Shown piece after piece: positions 47,120-57,299 of a DNA stretch of 64,000 nt. Each line of letters begins with the position of its first letter. Position 1 is the stretch's first letter. The notes under the pieces were generated by a model. That model had not been told where the DNA came from. It did no database searches and saw only the letters and a list, made by a program, of their open reading frames with translations. This stretch comes from Candidatus Ruthenibacterium merdavium (GTDB taxonomy: Bacteria > Bacillota > Clostridia > Oscillospirales > Ruminococcaceae): the NCBI GenBank assembly GCA_019119935.1, contig DWWA01000037.1, positions 51,752 through 115,751 of the forward strand. The letters run 5' to 3'. A program made the position numbers and the translations under genes.

Positions 47120-47815
47120 TTATGCGTTCCAGCGGTAGCCGTAGCCCCACACCGTTAAAATGTGCTTGGGGCTGGAGGGCTCGTCTTCCACTTTCATACG
47201 CAGGCGGCGGATGTTCACGTCAACGATTTTCACGTCACCGTAGTAATTTTCGCCCCAAACACCCTCCAAAATTTTCTCGCGCACCAGCGCAACGCCGGGG
47301 TTTGCGAAAAACAGCTCCATAATTTGAAACTCCACCTGCGTTAAGTCAATGGGAACGCCGTTTTTGTACAGTACACGGCTTTTTTCGTCCAGTACAAAGC
47401 TGCCGCTCACCACACGGCCGTCGTCTTGGCGCTCGCCCCCTGCGCGCGCCACACGGCGCACCAGTGCCTCTACGCGCGCCAAAAGCTCGCTGACGCTGAA
47501 CGGTTTTGTCATATAGTCGTCTGCGCCGATGGAAAGCCCTTTAATTTTATCTGCTTCCATCGCTTTCGCGCTCAGCATGATAATGCCGATGGCGGCATGA
47601 TCGCGCCGAATGGTTTCACACAGGGAAAACCCATTCATTCCGGGAAGCATGATATCCAAAATGGCGGCGTCAAACACCGCGCCCGATTCAAACAAGCCCA
47701 GCGCGCGCTCGGCGCTGTCCGCTTCCGCCACTTCATAGCCTGCCATGCGCAGGTTGAGCGCCAATACTTCGCGGATAGACTCTTCGTCCTCAACTACCAA
47801 TATCTTTTGCATCAT
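47120..47815 (-). CDS. OmpR-family response regulator, partner of 45649..47079
   Basis: 'KILVVEDEESIREVLALNLRMAGYEV...AAILDIMLPGMNGFSLCE...ADDYMTKPFSVSELLARVEALVRR'. ORF opens at 47851. Confidence 0.95.
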   Translation of the reverse strand: MMQKILVVEDEESIREVLALNLRMAGYEVAEADSAERALGLFESGAVFDAAILDIMLPGMNGFSLCETIRRDHAAIGIIMLSAKAMEADKIKGLSIGADDYMTKPFSVSELLARVEALVRRVARAGGERQDDGRVVSGSFVLDEKSRVLYKNGVPIDLTQVEFQIMELFFANPGVALVREKILEGVWGENYYGDVKIVDVNIRRLRMKVEDEPSSPKHILTVWGYGYRWNA

Positions 47816-47887
47816 CGCTTCTCCTTTGCTGTAATGTTGCTTCGGCTGCAATGCTATGGGCGCCGTTTCCCAATGAAAGAAATGTCC

Positions 47888-49225
47888 CTAGAAGAACTGC
47901 ACGCCGTTTTGAATGATACTGCGTTCCGAAGGCGTGCATCCTTCTCCAAAGAGTACCATCACCGTAATATTTCCTTTTGTGCGCAGCATTTGGTAGGCGC
48001 CGGGCGGCGCATCATGCGTTCCGATTCGCAAAACCGCCAATGTTTCTCCGCTGTCTTTGCGGCAAATGCGGAATGTCCCTTCCTCTAAGCCGTCTGCCAA
48101 AGAAATGCTGTCTTTCCAATAAAGCGGCACGCGCACATATACGCCCAGCACAGCGTCAAACATACCAAACTGTGCCACTCCCGTATCGGAAAGGCAATCG
48201 CGCCACTCCACCGCATAGTACCGCTGTGAGGTGGTTTTGGTGGAAAGGCTCTGCGTCAGACAGGGCACATACAGCGTGCCGCGCTGCCATAAGTCGCGCA
48301 CGGTCAGCGTGCTGTAAGTGCGCGACGATGCATCTACCACCTGCCCCGACGCTCCGCGCGGCCAAAGCACCAGCTCACCGCCGTCGGCGCAAAGAACCTG
48401 ATTCGCCGCGCCTCCGGCGCTCAGCTCAGCGCTCACCACAATGCCGCGCCGCCGGCCCGACTTCGTGGCCTCCAGCGCGGTGCAGCGCGTCAAACGCTCG
48501 TCTAAAGAAATGCTTTGCCGCAGCGTTACCGCACCCGCGCCCGCTTCGTATACCTGCAAGCTGAGTGCGCCGGGCTGTGTCGCAGGCGGAACCAGCAAAA
48601 GCTGCTGAAAACCTGTGTCAAATAAATCATAGGCGGTATATGCGTCGTAAGCCTGTGTCGTCATCACATGCAGCTGCCCGTCCACATAACCGTACGCCAC
48701 CAGGTATTTTTCCGTCATGTTGGCGTTGGCGTAGCCGATGACAAGCTGCTTTCCTTCCTGTGAGAGCGTCACTACTTCCACCTGCGCCACTTCAGCGCCA
48801 AGGCCGGGCAGATCATACGCCACGTTCCAATCCTCTCCGGTTTGTTCGAGCACGGCAACATTCACCGTTTTTGCCCCCGCCTCGGTTGCATATAAAACAA
48901 CTGCCTCCTGTGCGCCGTCGCCGTCCAAATCTTCAAACAGAAGCGGCGCCATTTCATCGCCGCCGCGGGGATACTTCAGCTGCAAGGTTTCGCCGAGATA
49001 TTGGTTCAAGGCCGTCTGAACGGCGTTCTGCGTACTGCTCAGCTGCGGCGCGCGCAGCAGTTCCTCGACGTTCTGCCCCGTCAGGGAAACGCCGCCGCAG
49101 GCGGTCAAAAGGAACAGACATGCAATGCACAGCACCCAAATAGCCTGTCTTTTTTTGATGATAACCGCCCTCCTGTCCGCGACGCATCTGTGGAATTTTT
49201 TCGCTCCGTTCGGCCTGTTTTTCAA
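47888..49225 (-). CDS. hypothetical lipoprotein (start site uncertain)
   Basis: Signal with lipobox 'LFLLTACGG'; 'LLFEDLDGDGAQEAVVLYATE' FG-GAP-like segment. Follows the two-component pair in the same direction. Confidence 0.75.
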   Translation of the reverse strand: MKNRPNGAKKFHRCVADRRAVIIKKRQAIWVLCIACLFLLTACGGVSLTGQNVEELLRAPQLSSTQNAVQTALNQYLGETLQLKYPRGGDEMAPLLFEDLDGDGAQEAVVLYATEAGAKTVNVAVLEQTGEDWNVAYDLPGLGAEVAQVEVVTLSQEGKQLVIGYANANMTEKYLVAYGYVDGQLHVMTTQAYDAYTAYDLFDTGFQQLLLVPPATQPGALSLQVYEAGAGAVTLRQSISLDERLTRCTALEATKSGRRRGIVVSAELSAGGAANQVLCADGGELVLWPRGASGQVVDASSRTYSTLTVRDLWQRGTLYVPCLTQSLSTKTTSQRYYAVEWRDCLSDTGVAQFGMFDAVLGVYVRVPLYWKDSISLADGLEEGTFRICRKDSGETLAVLRIGTHDAPPGAYQMLRTKGNITVMVLFGEGCTPSERSIIQNGVQFF

Positions 49226-49394
49226 AACGAAGCATTCTTTTGTTTTTTTCGTCCGGTGTTTTTAAAAGCGCCATCAGACGCCTGAAGTCACTTCGGTGGG
49301 AGCTCTCGCGCGTTTTTGGCTGAAAGCTGCGCGGTAAGACGCCACGCGGCTATTATACCACGAAGCTGTGCTTTGTACAAGGGAAAGGCCCCGC

Positions 49395-50015
49395 TCACAT
49401 CGTGTCGCTTTTTGCTTCTTGCCTGCAGGTTGTGCTGATGTGCTGCATCACATCTTTGGCCCCTTTTGAAAGAAAGTGCTCCATCATTTGCGCCATCTCC
49501 TCGGCCGAGAACGGCGTGTCTTGTTCGAGCCAAAGTGTCAGCATTCCGATGCACCCTGCCGATACAAATGCAAACGCATACTCATAGCGAACATCGTCGC
49601 CGCCGTACAGCGCGCGCCACTGGCTCAGCGCACGCTTTTGCACCACGCTTTTGACGCGCTCGACGAGCGCCGTGTGCTCTCCGCGGCATAAAAACAGACG
49701 GCACGCCGCGGCGTTTTCTTCAAAATAACGGCACACCTCGCGCAAAACCGGCTTTTGCTCGTCCTCATACAGCGCTTCCATGGGCGCACGCTCCAGCACG
49801 GCGGAAAACCCTTCCTCCAGCCCGCGTTCCACCTCCTGCATCAGCTCAAACACATCTTGATAATGCAGATAAAACGTGCCGCGGTTCAAACCTGAACGCT
49901 CGCACATCTCCTTCACTGTGATATGCTCTAAGCGTTTTTCCTGCATCAGGGAAATGAGCGCGTTGTGAAACTTCTTTTTGCTTTTCTTCACCCGCGCATC
50001 CATCTTTTTAGCCAT
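49395..50015 (-). CDS. TetR/AcrR-family regulator
   Basis: 'FHNALISLMQEKRLEHITVKEMCERSGLNRGTFYLHYQDVFELMQEVE'. Confidence 0.93.
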   Translation of the reverse strand: MAKKMDARVKKSKKKFHNALISLMQEKRLEHITVKEMCERSGLNRGTFYLHYQDVFELMQEVERGLEEGFSAVLERAPMEALYEDEQKPVLREVCRYFEENAAACRLFLCRGEHTALVERVKSVVQKRALSQWRALYGGDDVRYEYAFAFVSAGCIGMLTLWLEQDTPFSAEEMAQMMEHFLSKGAKDVMQHISTTCRQEAKSDTM

Positions 50016-50089
50016 GGCCTTCTCCTTTTACAAAAATTTCACATATTGTTAATCGACATCTTTTTCTCCATTTGTTCATTTTTCAGTAA

Positions 50090-50136
50090 AATCGGTATTT
50101 GCCCCGATTGTCGTTTTCTGCGCTTTCCATTATAAT
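50090..50136 (+). promoter_or_regulatory. promoter TTGTCG-N17-TATAAT with IR AATCGG-N8-CCGATT (candidate TetR operator)
   Basis: IR 50090-50109 overlaps the -35 at 50108-50113; TATAAT 50131-50136. Confidence 0.5.
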
Positions 50137-50224
50137 AGAGAAAACAACAAAAATAATCAACACTACGTTTATTATTATCATTTACAGCAAGCAGATTTTT
50201 GCTGTATGTTGGAGGATTTTACCC

Positions 50225-50932
50225 ATGGCACAGTCTTTTGTCACGTTTGAAAACGTTTGTAAATATTATCAAAACGGCGGGGTGCGCATCGCCGCGGCCG
50301 ATCATGTTTCCTTTACCATTGAGCAAGGGGAGTTTTGTATTATTGTAGGCCCGTCCGGCGCGGGCAAAACCACTGTGCTCAACATGCTCGGCGGCATGGA
50401 TATGTGCGACGAAGGAAAGATTTTTTTAGACGGCAATGAAGTAAGCGCTTACAACGACCGCCAGCTCACGCAGTATCGCCGCTACGACGTGGGGTTTGTG
50501 TTTCAGTTTTACAATTTGGTGCAAAACCTCACCGCGCTCGAAAACGTAGAGCTCGCCTCTGAAATCTGCCGCGACCCGCTCGACGCCGCCACGGTTTTGC
50601 GCGAGGTGGGGCTGGAGCACCGCTTAAACAATTTTCCCGCCCAGCTTTCCGGCGGTGAACAGCAGCGCGTTTCTATCGCCCGCGCACTGGCAAAAAACCC
50701 GAAAATCCTGCTGTGCGACGAGCCGACAGGCGCACTCGACTACGTCACGGGAAAGCAAGTGCTCAAGCTCTTGCAGGACACCTGCCGCCGCACCGGAAAA
50801 ACGGTCATCGTCATTACGCATAACACGGCTCTCACCGCCATGGCAGACCGCGTGATTCACATTAAAAGCGGCACGGTGCAGTCGGTGGAAACAAACGCCT
50901 GCCCCACACCGGTGGAAAGGATTGAATGGTAA
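50225..50932 (+). CDS. ABC transporter ATP-binding protein (MacB/LolD type)
   Basis: Walker A '[14 protein letters not shown]', signature '[33 protein letters not shown]'. ATG 50225 with TGGAGGA. Confidence 0.96.
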   Translation: MAQSFVTFENVCKYYQNGGVRIAAADHVSFTIEQGEFCIIVGPSGAGKTTVLNMLGGMDMCDEGKIFLDGNEVSAYNDRQLTQYRRYDVGFVFQFYNLVQNLTALENVELASEICRDPLDAATVLREVGLEHRLNNFPAQLSGGEQQRVSIARALAKNPKILLCDEPTGALDYVTGKQVLKLLQDTCRRTGKTVIVITHNTALTAMADRVIHIKSGTVQSVETNACPTPVERIEW

Positions 50933-53900
50933 GTGAAAAGAACGTATCGAAAAAATGTTCTGCGCACCGTAAAAAGCTCCATCAGCCGCTTTGGCGCGAT
51001 TGTGGCAATCGTTGCACTCGGAAGCGGATTTTTCGCCGGACTGTTAACCACAACGCCCGATATGCGCTACTCTGCCGATTTATTTTTTGACGAAGGACGG
51101 CTGTTTGATATCCGTGTTGTGGGCACACTCGCTTTGACGCAGGACGATGCCGACGCAATCCGCGCCGTGGAGGGCGTAGAAGAGATGATGCCCGCTTACA
51201 GCGCCGACGCCGTAGTCAACACTTCGGGAGGCGACACGCTGGTTACGCGCTTTCACAGCCTGCCGATGGATCAAATTGAGGCAAAGGAGCCTGTGGGCTA
51301 TCTCAATCGGCTGGAAGTTGTGGAAGGGCGCCTGCCCGTGCGCGATAACGAATGTGTTGTTGTGCTGAACAACGAGCTGACCGGCGCGCCCGTTTCCGTG
51401 GGCGAAACACTCACCATCGCTCCCGACAGCCCGAACACACAAACCAATTTTTCGCGCACGGAATATCTTGTCACCGGCGTTGTCACCTCGCCTTCCTACT
51501 TTTCCATTGAGCAGGAAAGCTCTTCTGTGGGCAACGGAAGCATCGCCATGATTTTGTACACGGGCGAGCAAAATTTCGCTTTAGAAGCGTATACCGATAT
51601 TTATCTCACCGTTGACGGTGCCGCGGCGGAAAACAGCTTGCAGGACTCTTACGAAACGCTGGTGGATGAAACGGTTGCCCGAATGGAAGCCATTGCAGGC
51701 GAGCGCTGTGAAATCCGTTACAACGAGGTGTACACGCAGACGCGCGAAGAGCTGGACAAAGCGCGCAAAGAGTACGAAGATGCAAAAGAACAGGCCGAAG
51801 CCGAGTTTTCCGCAGCGGAGCAAAAATTGGCTGACGGCCGAGAGGAAATTGAAGACAACGAGGCGCTTCTCAACAGCGCAAAAACTCAAATTGAGCAGGG
51901 CGAAGCACAGCTGAAACAATCACAGGCGACCTTGAGCAGCGAACTCACGCAGAAAACCGCCGACCTCAGCGCCGGCAAAGCGCAGCTTGTGCAGGCCAAA
52001 GCGCAGTATGAGCAAAACGCGGCGCTGGTGGCCGAGCAAGAAGCCCAGCTCAACGAGGCCAAGCAGCAGCTGGCACAGGCACAGAGCCTTGTATCTACGC
52101 TGGAGCCTATGCTGGCGAATGCCCAAAGCGCCGTTACTGCCGCCCAAGCGCAGATTCCCGCGCTGGAGCAGCAGGCCGCGGCATTGAAAACTGTCTCGGA
52201 CACAGCACAGGCAGAGTATGACAGCGCACTGGCCGCCTCTCCCATTCAGCAGCTGGAGCGCACCTATCAAGAGGCACAGGCCGCTGTTGACACCGCGCGC
52301 GGCGACCTGACCGAAGAAGAATGGGCCGCACAAGACCCGGTTGGCTCTGCACCGCTTTTGGCGGCGCGCGACAGCGCAAAGCAAGCCTATGAAGCAGAAC
52401 AGCAGCGTTTGGCGGCGCTGCAAACAGCGGCCGCTACCGCCAAAGCACAGGCTGACGCGGCAAACGGCACTTTGGCAGCGGCACAGCAAGGTTTGGCGGC
52501 GGCACAGCAAACGGTGAACGACACGCAGGCGCAGCTGGACAGCGCCAAACAGCAAATTGCAGAAAACACCCCAAAAATTGAGCAGGGCGAACAGCAGATT
52601 GCGCTTGCAAAATCCCAGCTCGCCGACGCACAGGCACAAATTACCGCCGCCGAGGCACAGCTGGCCGCGGGAGAAACCTCACTGAACCTTGCGCCGGATC
52701 TGGCGCGGCTGCAAATGGAACTTGCACAGGCACAGCTGGAAAATTCCAAGGAAGAAGTGGCCGATGGCGAACAGCAGCTGACGCAGGCAAAAGAGGAGCT
52801 GGCCAAGGGCGAAAGCGAATACGCCTCTCAAAAGGCAGACGCACAGGCGCAGCTGGACGACGCATTGAAACAGATTGAGGACGGCGAGCGCGCCCTCGCA
52901 GAGCTTGAAGTACCGGAATGGTATGTGCTCACCCGTATGGCGAATACCAGCTTTGTATCTTTCTCCTCCAATGTCGAAAAGGTAGAAGCCATCGCGGCCG
53001 TATTCCCGATTTTCTTCTTTCTTGTTGCCGCGCTTGTTTCTCTCACTACCATGACGCGCATGGTCGAGGAGGAGCGCACGCAGATCGGCACCATGAAAGC
53101 GCTCGGATACAGCAGTTTTGATATTATGAAAAAGTATTTGCTGTACGCCGTTGCCGCGACGGGGTCAGGCTGCATCATCGGTATTTCCATCGGCCTGTTC
53201 CTTTTCCCGACGGTCATCTGGAATGCCTATACCATGATGTACCTTTTGCCGCCGCTGCATTACCTGTTCGACGCGCCCGTCGCTCTCACGGCCTGCGGGC
53301 TTGCCTTGGTGTCCACGCTGGCGGCAACGCTGAACGCGTCCGTTGCCACCCTTCGGGAGAATGCCGGGGCGCTGCTGCTTCCGAAAGCGCCGCGCGCAGG
53401 CAAACGTATTTTGCTGGAACGCATTTCACCGATTTGGAACCGCATGAAATTTACCCACAAAGTGACGGCGCGCAATTTGTTCCGATATAAAAAGCGCTTT
53501 TTCATGACCGTCATCGGCATTGCAGGCTGTACCGCCCTGCTTGTCACAGGCTTCGGCCTGCACGACTCCATCAGTGATATCGTTTATCAGCAGTTCGGCT
53601 CTATTTTTACCTACGACCTCACGGCAGCGCTCAAAGACCCTGACAAGGGCATCGAGGATGACCTTTCTTCCGTGTTGAGCAACGGCGAACTCGTCGAAAG
53701 TTATTTGCTTGTGCATCAGGAAAACAGTGAAAACGACTTAGACGGCGAAACATTTTCGACAACCCTCTTCGTTCCGGAAAACAGCGCATTATTTGATACC
53801 TTTGTCACACTGAAAGACCGCTTGTCGCAAAGCTCGGTGCCGTTCAGCGAAAGCGGGGTTGTCATCACGGAAAAAATGAGCGAACGGATGAATGCGAAGA

Positions 53901-54586
53901 TCGGCGACACCATTACACTTTCCAACAGCAACGGAGAACAAGCGGATTTCCGTGTAGACGGCGTGGCCGAAAACTATGTGCAGAACTATGTGTATCTCTC
54001 GGAAGAAACGTACCGCAATGCATTTGGCAATGCGCCCTCGTTTGACACCATTTTACTGCGGGCGGCAGACAGCACCGAGGAAGGGCATGACAAATTGAGC
54101 GAAGCACTGCTCAGCGCAGGCGGAATTTCCGGTGTCAGCTTCATCAGCGATTTGAAGGCAAGCTTTGAAAATATGCTCGAAAAAATCAATATCATCGTTG
54201 TGGTTTTGATTGTTTCAGCAGGCACTTTGGCTTTTGTGGTGCTTTATAATCTCACCAACATCAATATTACCGAGCGCACAAAAGAAATCGCAACCATCAA
54301 AGTGCTGGGCTTTTTCGACCGCGAAGTTTCCGCGTATGTGTACCGAGAATCGGCGGCGCTTACTGTCATCGGCACGTTTTTCGGGCTGATTTTCGGCATC
54401 TTCCTTCACATGTTTGTGGTTCAAAGCGTGGAAGTTGACGCCGTTATGTTCGGGCGCACCATTAAGGCGCTCAGCTACGTGTTCAGCGCGGCACTGACGA
54501 TTATTTTCAGCGTTTTGGTCAACTTGGTCATGCACCGCAAGCTGCGGCGCATCAACATGGTGGAAAGCATGAAAGCCCCGGAATAA
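50933..54586 (+). CDS. FtsX-like ABC transporter permease with long extracytoplasmic coiled coil
   Basis: 1217 aa; N-terminal TM, Ala/Gln/Glu-rich coiled coil around residues 260-660, FtsX blocks 'MTRMVEEERTQIGTMKALGYSSFDIMKKYLLY' and 'INITERTKEIATIKVLGFFDREVSAYVYRESAALTVIG'. Confidence 0.93.
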   Translation: MKRTYRKNVLRTVKSSISRFGAIVAIVALGSGFFAGLLTTTPDMRYSADLFFDEGRLFDIRVVGTLALTQDDADAIRAVEGVEEMMPAYSADAVVNTSGGDTLVTRFHSLPMDQIEAKEPVGYLNRLEVVEGRLPVRDNECVVVLNNELTGAPVSVGETLTIAPDSPNTQTNFSRTEYLVTGVVTSPSYFSIEQESSSVGNGSIAMILYTGEQNFALEAYTDIYLTVDGAAAENSLQDSYETLVDETVARMEAIAGERCEIRYNEVYTQTREELDKARKEYEDAKEQAEAEFSAAEQKLADGREEIEDNEALLNSAKTQIEQGEAQLKQSQATLSSELTQKTADLSAGKAQLVQAKAQYEQNAALVAEQEAQLNEAKQQLAQAQSLVSTLEPMLANAQSAVTAAQAQIPALEQQAAALKTVSDTAQAEYDSALAASPIQQLERTYQEAQAAVDTARGDLTEEEWAAQDPVGSAPLLAARDSAKQAYEAEQQRLAALQTAAATAKAQADAANGTLAAAQQGLAAAQQTVNDTQAQLDSAKQQIAENTPKIEQGEQQIALAKSQLADAQAQITAAEAQLAAGETSLNLAPDLARLQMELAQAQLENSKEEVADGEQQLTQAKEELAKGESEYASQKADAQAQLDDALKQIEDGERALAELEVPEWYVLTRMANTSFVSFSSNVEKVEAIAAVFPIFFFLVAALVSLTTMTRMVEEERTQIGTMKALGYSSFDIMKKYLLYAVAATGSGCIIGISIGLFLFPTVIWNAYTMMYLLPPLHYLFDAPVALTACGLALVSTLAATLNASVATLRENAGALLLPKAPRAGKRILLERISPIWNRMKFTHKVTARNLFRYKKRFFMTVIGIAGCTALLVTGFGLHDSISDIVYQQFGSIFTYDLTAALKDPDKGIEDDLSSVLSNGELVESYLLVHQENSENDLDGETFSTTLFVPENSALFDTFVTLKDRLSQSSVPFSESGVVITEKMSERMNAKIGDTITLSNSNGEQADFRVDGVAENYVQNYVYLSEETYRNAFGNAPSFDTILLRAADSTEEGHDKLSEALLSAGGISGVSFISDLKASFENMLEKINIIVVVLIVSAGTLAFVVLYNLTNINITERTKEIATIKVLGFFDREVSAYVYRESAALTVIGTFFGLIFGIFLHMFVVQSVEVDAVMFGRTIKALSYVFSAALTIIFSVLVNLVMHRKLRRINMVESMKAPE

Positions 54587-54661
54587 AAACAAAATTTTAC
54601 AAAACCCTAGTATCTGCAAGCCACCTCACCTGCACTGATAAACAAAAGCTTTCACACAAAT

Positions 54662-54714
54662 CAACCCCGGAACCTTCACGGCACACACTCTGCCAAAGTT
54701 CCGGGGTTTTTGCT
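54662..54714 (+). terminator. terminator after ABC permease
   Basis: AACCCCGGAAC ... GTTCCGGGGTTTTTG. Confidence 0.75.
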
Positions 54715-54840
54715 TGCGCATTCGCTTTCTTTTCGCATTCCTGTGTGCCGCCTTCTCCGATACCGACTGGAACCGCTCCGCTTTTCGGTTCACACCTTCT
54801 TCATTCACTCATGTCCCGTATCGAAAGAGGACTGCACACA

Positions 54841-54875
54841 AAAGCGCCGCAGGGAAATTCCCTGCGGCGCTTTTG
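54841..54875. terminator. terminator of the small YjfB-like gene
   Basis: AAAGCGCCGCAGGGAA-attccCTGCGGCGCTTTT perfect stem; minus orientation follows the small gene. Confidence 0.75.
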
Positions 54876-54889
54876 CCGGTTCAAGCAAA

Positions 54890-55075
54890 TTAGATGTAAA
54901 CATCCAGCTTATGGCCAAAAGATGCAGCCTGACGCGGCAGCATCTCCAGCAGCTGCTGAGATTGGGCCTCCTGCGTTTCCATTGTCTTTTTCAGCAAGGA
55001 AACAGAAGTCTGCTGCAATACATCAGCCTGTGCCATTGTCATGCTTGCGCTTGCAACGCTCATATCCATAGCCAT
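54890..55075 (-). CDS. YjfB-like putative motility-associated small protein, 61 aa
   Basis: 'MAMDMSVASASMTMAQADVLQQTSVSLLKKTMETQEAQSQQLLEML', upstream GAAAGGAG, own terminator, next to che genes. Confidence 0.75.
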   Translation of the reverse strand: MAMDMSVASASMTMAQADVLQQTSVSLLKKTMETQEAQSQQLLEMLPRQAASFGHKLDVYI

Positions 55076-55368
55076 TCTCCTTTCTTGTTAGGAGCTTTCT
55101 GAAACGTCGAAATTTTCATCTTTTCTTCAAGAAGCGGTATCTGCCGCGTGAAAAGCGCCGAGAATCCGCAAAAGGTTCCTGCACTTTTGCCTTGCAGCCC
55201 CGCTCTTTCTGTAAAAACTGCACATTTTTTATTTTCAGAAATGCCCTAATCTTTTGCTTGATTTTTGAAAAGCGCCGCATACACAATTGTGACACCGCGC
55301 ATTTTCCAAGGGTTTACCACTTTTTTCACAGCCGTTTTTAACGCCCTCAGCCTTTTTATAAAAGAAGA

Positions 55369-56415
55369 TTACCGCTTTGCACCCTTTGAAAGGCAATACA
55401 AAATTTCATCTCCGATTTGGTCGAGCGGAAGCTGCTTGCTCACGCCGCCCATTTTATAGGCTTCCATCGGCATACCGTAAACGACACAGCTTTCACGGTC
55501 TTGGCCAATCGTATACGCACCCGCTTTGTGCATTTTCGTCAGGCCGCGCGCACCATCGGCACCCATACCGGTTAAAATAACGCCAATCGCCTTATCGCGC
55601 GCCACGTCTGCAACAGAGTCAAACATGACATCCACAGAAGGACAGTGGCCGCTCACACGCTCACCCTTCATGCTGCGAACATAATAACCCTTCGCATCCT
55701 TTTTCAGCGTCAAATGATAATCGCCGGCCGCAATAATGATTTGGCCCGTCATCACGCGGTCCATATCCTGTGCTTCCTTCACCTTCATTTTGCAAATGCG
55801 GTCTAAACGCTGTGCATACAAATTGGTGAAGTTCGCAGGCATGTGCTGAACAATGATAATGCCGGGTGTCGTCGGAGGCAGATTTTTCACCACCTCAATA
55901 ATGGCTTCTGTGCCGCCTGTCGAAGCACCGATGGCGATGAGCGTATCCTGCGGGGCTTTAATCGGCGGAGCCAAACGCTGCACTAAGGAGGGCTGGCGCA
56001 CAATGGCGCCCGGCCGCCTTACACGCGCCTGAGCAGCCATTTTCACTTTGCTGCGCAGATTCTGCAAAAATGCATCGACGCTTCCGGGAACATCCGCAGA
56101 AGGCTTGTTTACAAAATCAACAGCGCCCGCCTCAAGCGCGTCCAGCGCATTCATGGGAAGCGAGGTAACCACAATAACGGGAATCGGCTTGATGGGCATC
56201 AGTTTTTTCAAAAACTCAATGCCGTTCATCTTGGGCATTTCCACGTCAAGCGTGATAACATCGGGTTTTAACTGCTCAATTTTCCGCATTGCGTCTTCGG
56301 GGTCCATTGCACTGCCGACAACGGACAGCGCCGGATCTTCCGAAAGGCTCATGCGCAGTTTCGTGCGAAACAGAATGGAATCATCAACTACGAGAACTCT
56401 CAGAGGTTGATTCAT
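55369..56415 (-). CDS. cheB: protein-glutamate methylesterase/response regulator
   Basis: 'RVLVVDDSILFRTKLRMSL...VITLDVEMPKMNGIEFL', 'LIAIGASTGGTEAI', 'VILTGMGADGARGL'. Confidence 0.98.
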   Translation of the reverse strand: MNQPLRVLVVDDSILFRTKLRMSLSEDPALSVVGSAMDPEDAMRKIEQLKPDVITLDVEMPKMNGIEFLKKLMPIKPIPVIVVTSLPMNALDALEAGAVDFVNKPSADVPGSVDAFLQNLRSKVKMAAQARVRRPGAIVRQPSLVQRLAPPIKAPQDTLIAIGASTGGTEAIIEVVKNLPPTTPGIIIVQHMPANFTNLYAQRLDRICKMKVKEAQDMDRVMTGQIIIAAGDYHLTLKKDAKGYYVRSMKGERVSGHCPSVDVMFDSVADVARDKAIGVILTGMGADGARGLTKMHKAGAYTIGQDRESCVVYGMPMEAYKMGGVSKQLPLDQIGDEILYCLSKGAKR

Positions 56416-57269
56416 TTCAAAAGTCCTCCTTTATTTGGCTGCTTTTGATAAATGGCAGGCATTAAGTAAGTATACTTAGAATTTGCCCTATCAACGCTCT
56501 CTGAATGACCGATAAAAAGATAACCGCCGGGAGCCGTAGCATTATAAAATTTCTCCACCGTCCGGTTTGTTGTTTCCGCGTCAAAATAAATCATGACGTT
56601 TCTGCAAAAAATAATATCAAACGGCTTCTTGTAAACAAAGGGATCCATCAAGTTGAAAATACGGAAAACGACCTCTTTGCGAATTTTATCACACACCTGA
56701 TAATCACCATTGGGAAGCTGCCGCATATATTTTGTTTTCCATGCAGCAGGCAGCCCCTTCACGCTTTCGGCAGGATAAATGCCCTCTCTCGCCTTCGTCA
56801 GAACATTGGTAGAAATATCGGTTGCCAAAATCGTGGTATCCCATTGCGGTTTCCGCGGGCCGAAGTATTGGTCCATTACCATGGCAATGTTATAAGCTTC
56901 CTGTCCTGCGGAGCACCCCGCGCTCCAAATACGCAAATCTCCTCGTCTTGTCTTTTCAAGCTGCGGCAGCGCCACTTTCATCAAAAACTCAAAATGCTCG
57001 TTTTCGCGTGCAAAATAAGAATGATTCGTTGTGATTTTATTTAAGAACTGGTGCATTTCTTCTCCGCTTGAATCACGGAACAAACGTTCCATGTACTGCG
57101 AAAAATTAGACATTCCCTTTGCACGAATGGTGTGAGAGAGCCGCCCCTCAATCAGCTGGCGCTTTCTGCTCAAGTCAATGCCGTATTTTTTATAAACAAA
57201 TGCAACCAAATCATTAAATTCTTTGTCGGTAAGCTTGATAAGTCCCTGCGTATCCGTTACTATGGGCAT
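56412..57269 (-). CDS. cheR: chemotaxis protein methyltransferase
   Basis: 'LRIWSAGCSAGQEAYNIAMVM...IIFCRNVMIYFDAET...PGGYLFIGHSES'. Confidence 0.97.
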   Translation of the reverse strand: MPIVTDTQGLIKLTDKEFNDLVAFVYKKYGIDLSRKRQLIEGRLSHTIRAKGMSNFSQYMERLFRDSSGEEMHQFLNKITTNHSYFARENEHFEFLMKVALPQLEKTRRGDLRIWSAGCSAGQEAYNIAMVMDQYFGPRKPQWDTTILATDISTNVLTKAREGIYPAESVKGLPAAWKTKYMRQLPNGDYQVCDKIRKEVVFRIFNLMDPFVYKKPFDIIFCRNVMIYFDAETTNRTVEKFYNATAPGGYLFIGHSESVDRANSKYTYLMPAIYQKQPNKGGLLK

Positions 57270-57299
57270 ATCACGCAGCTCCTTTCTTGTCTGATGCTG

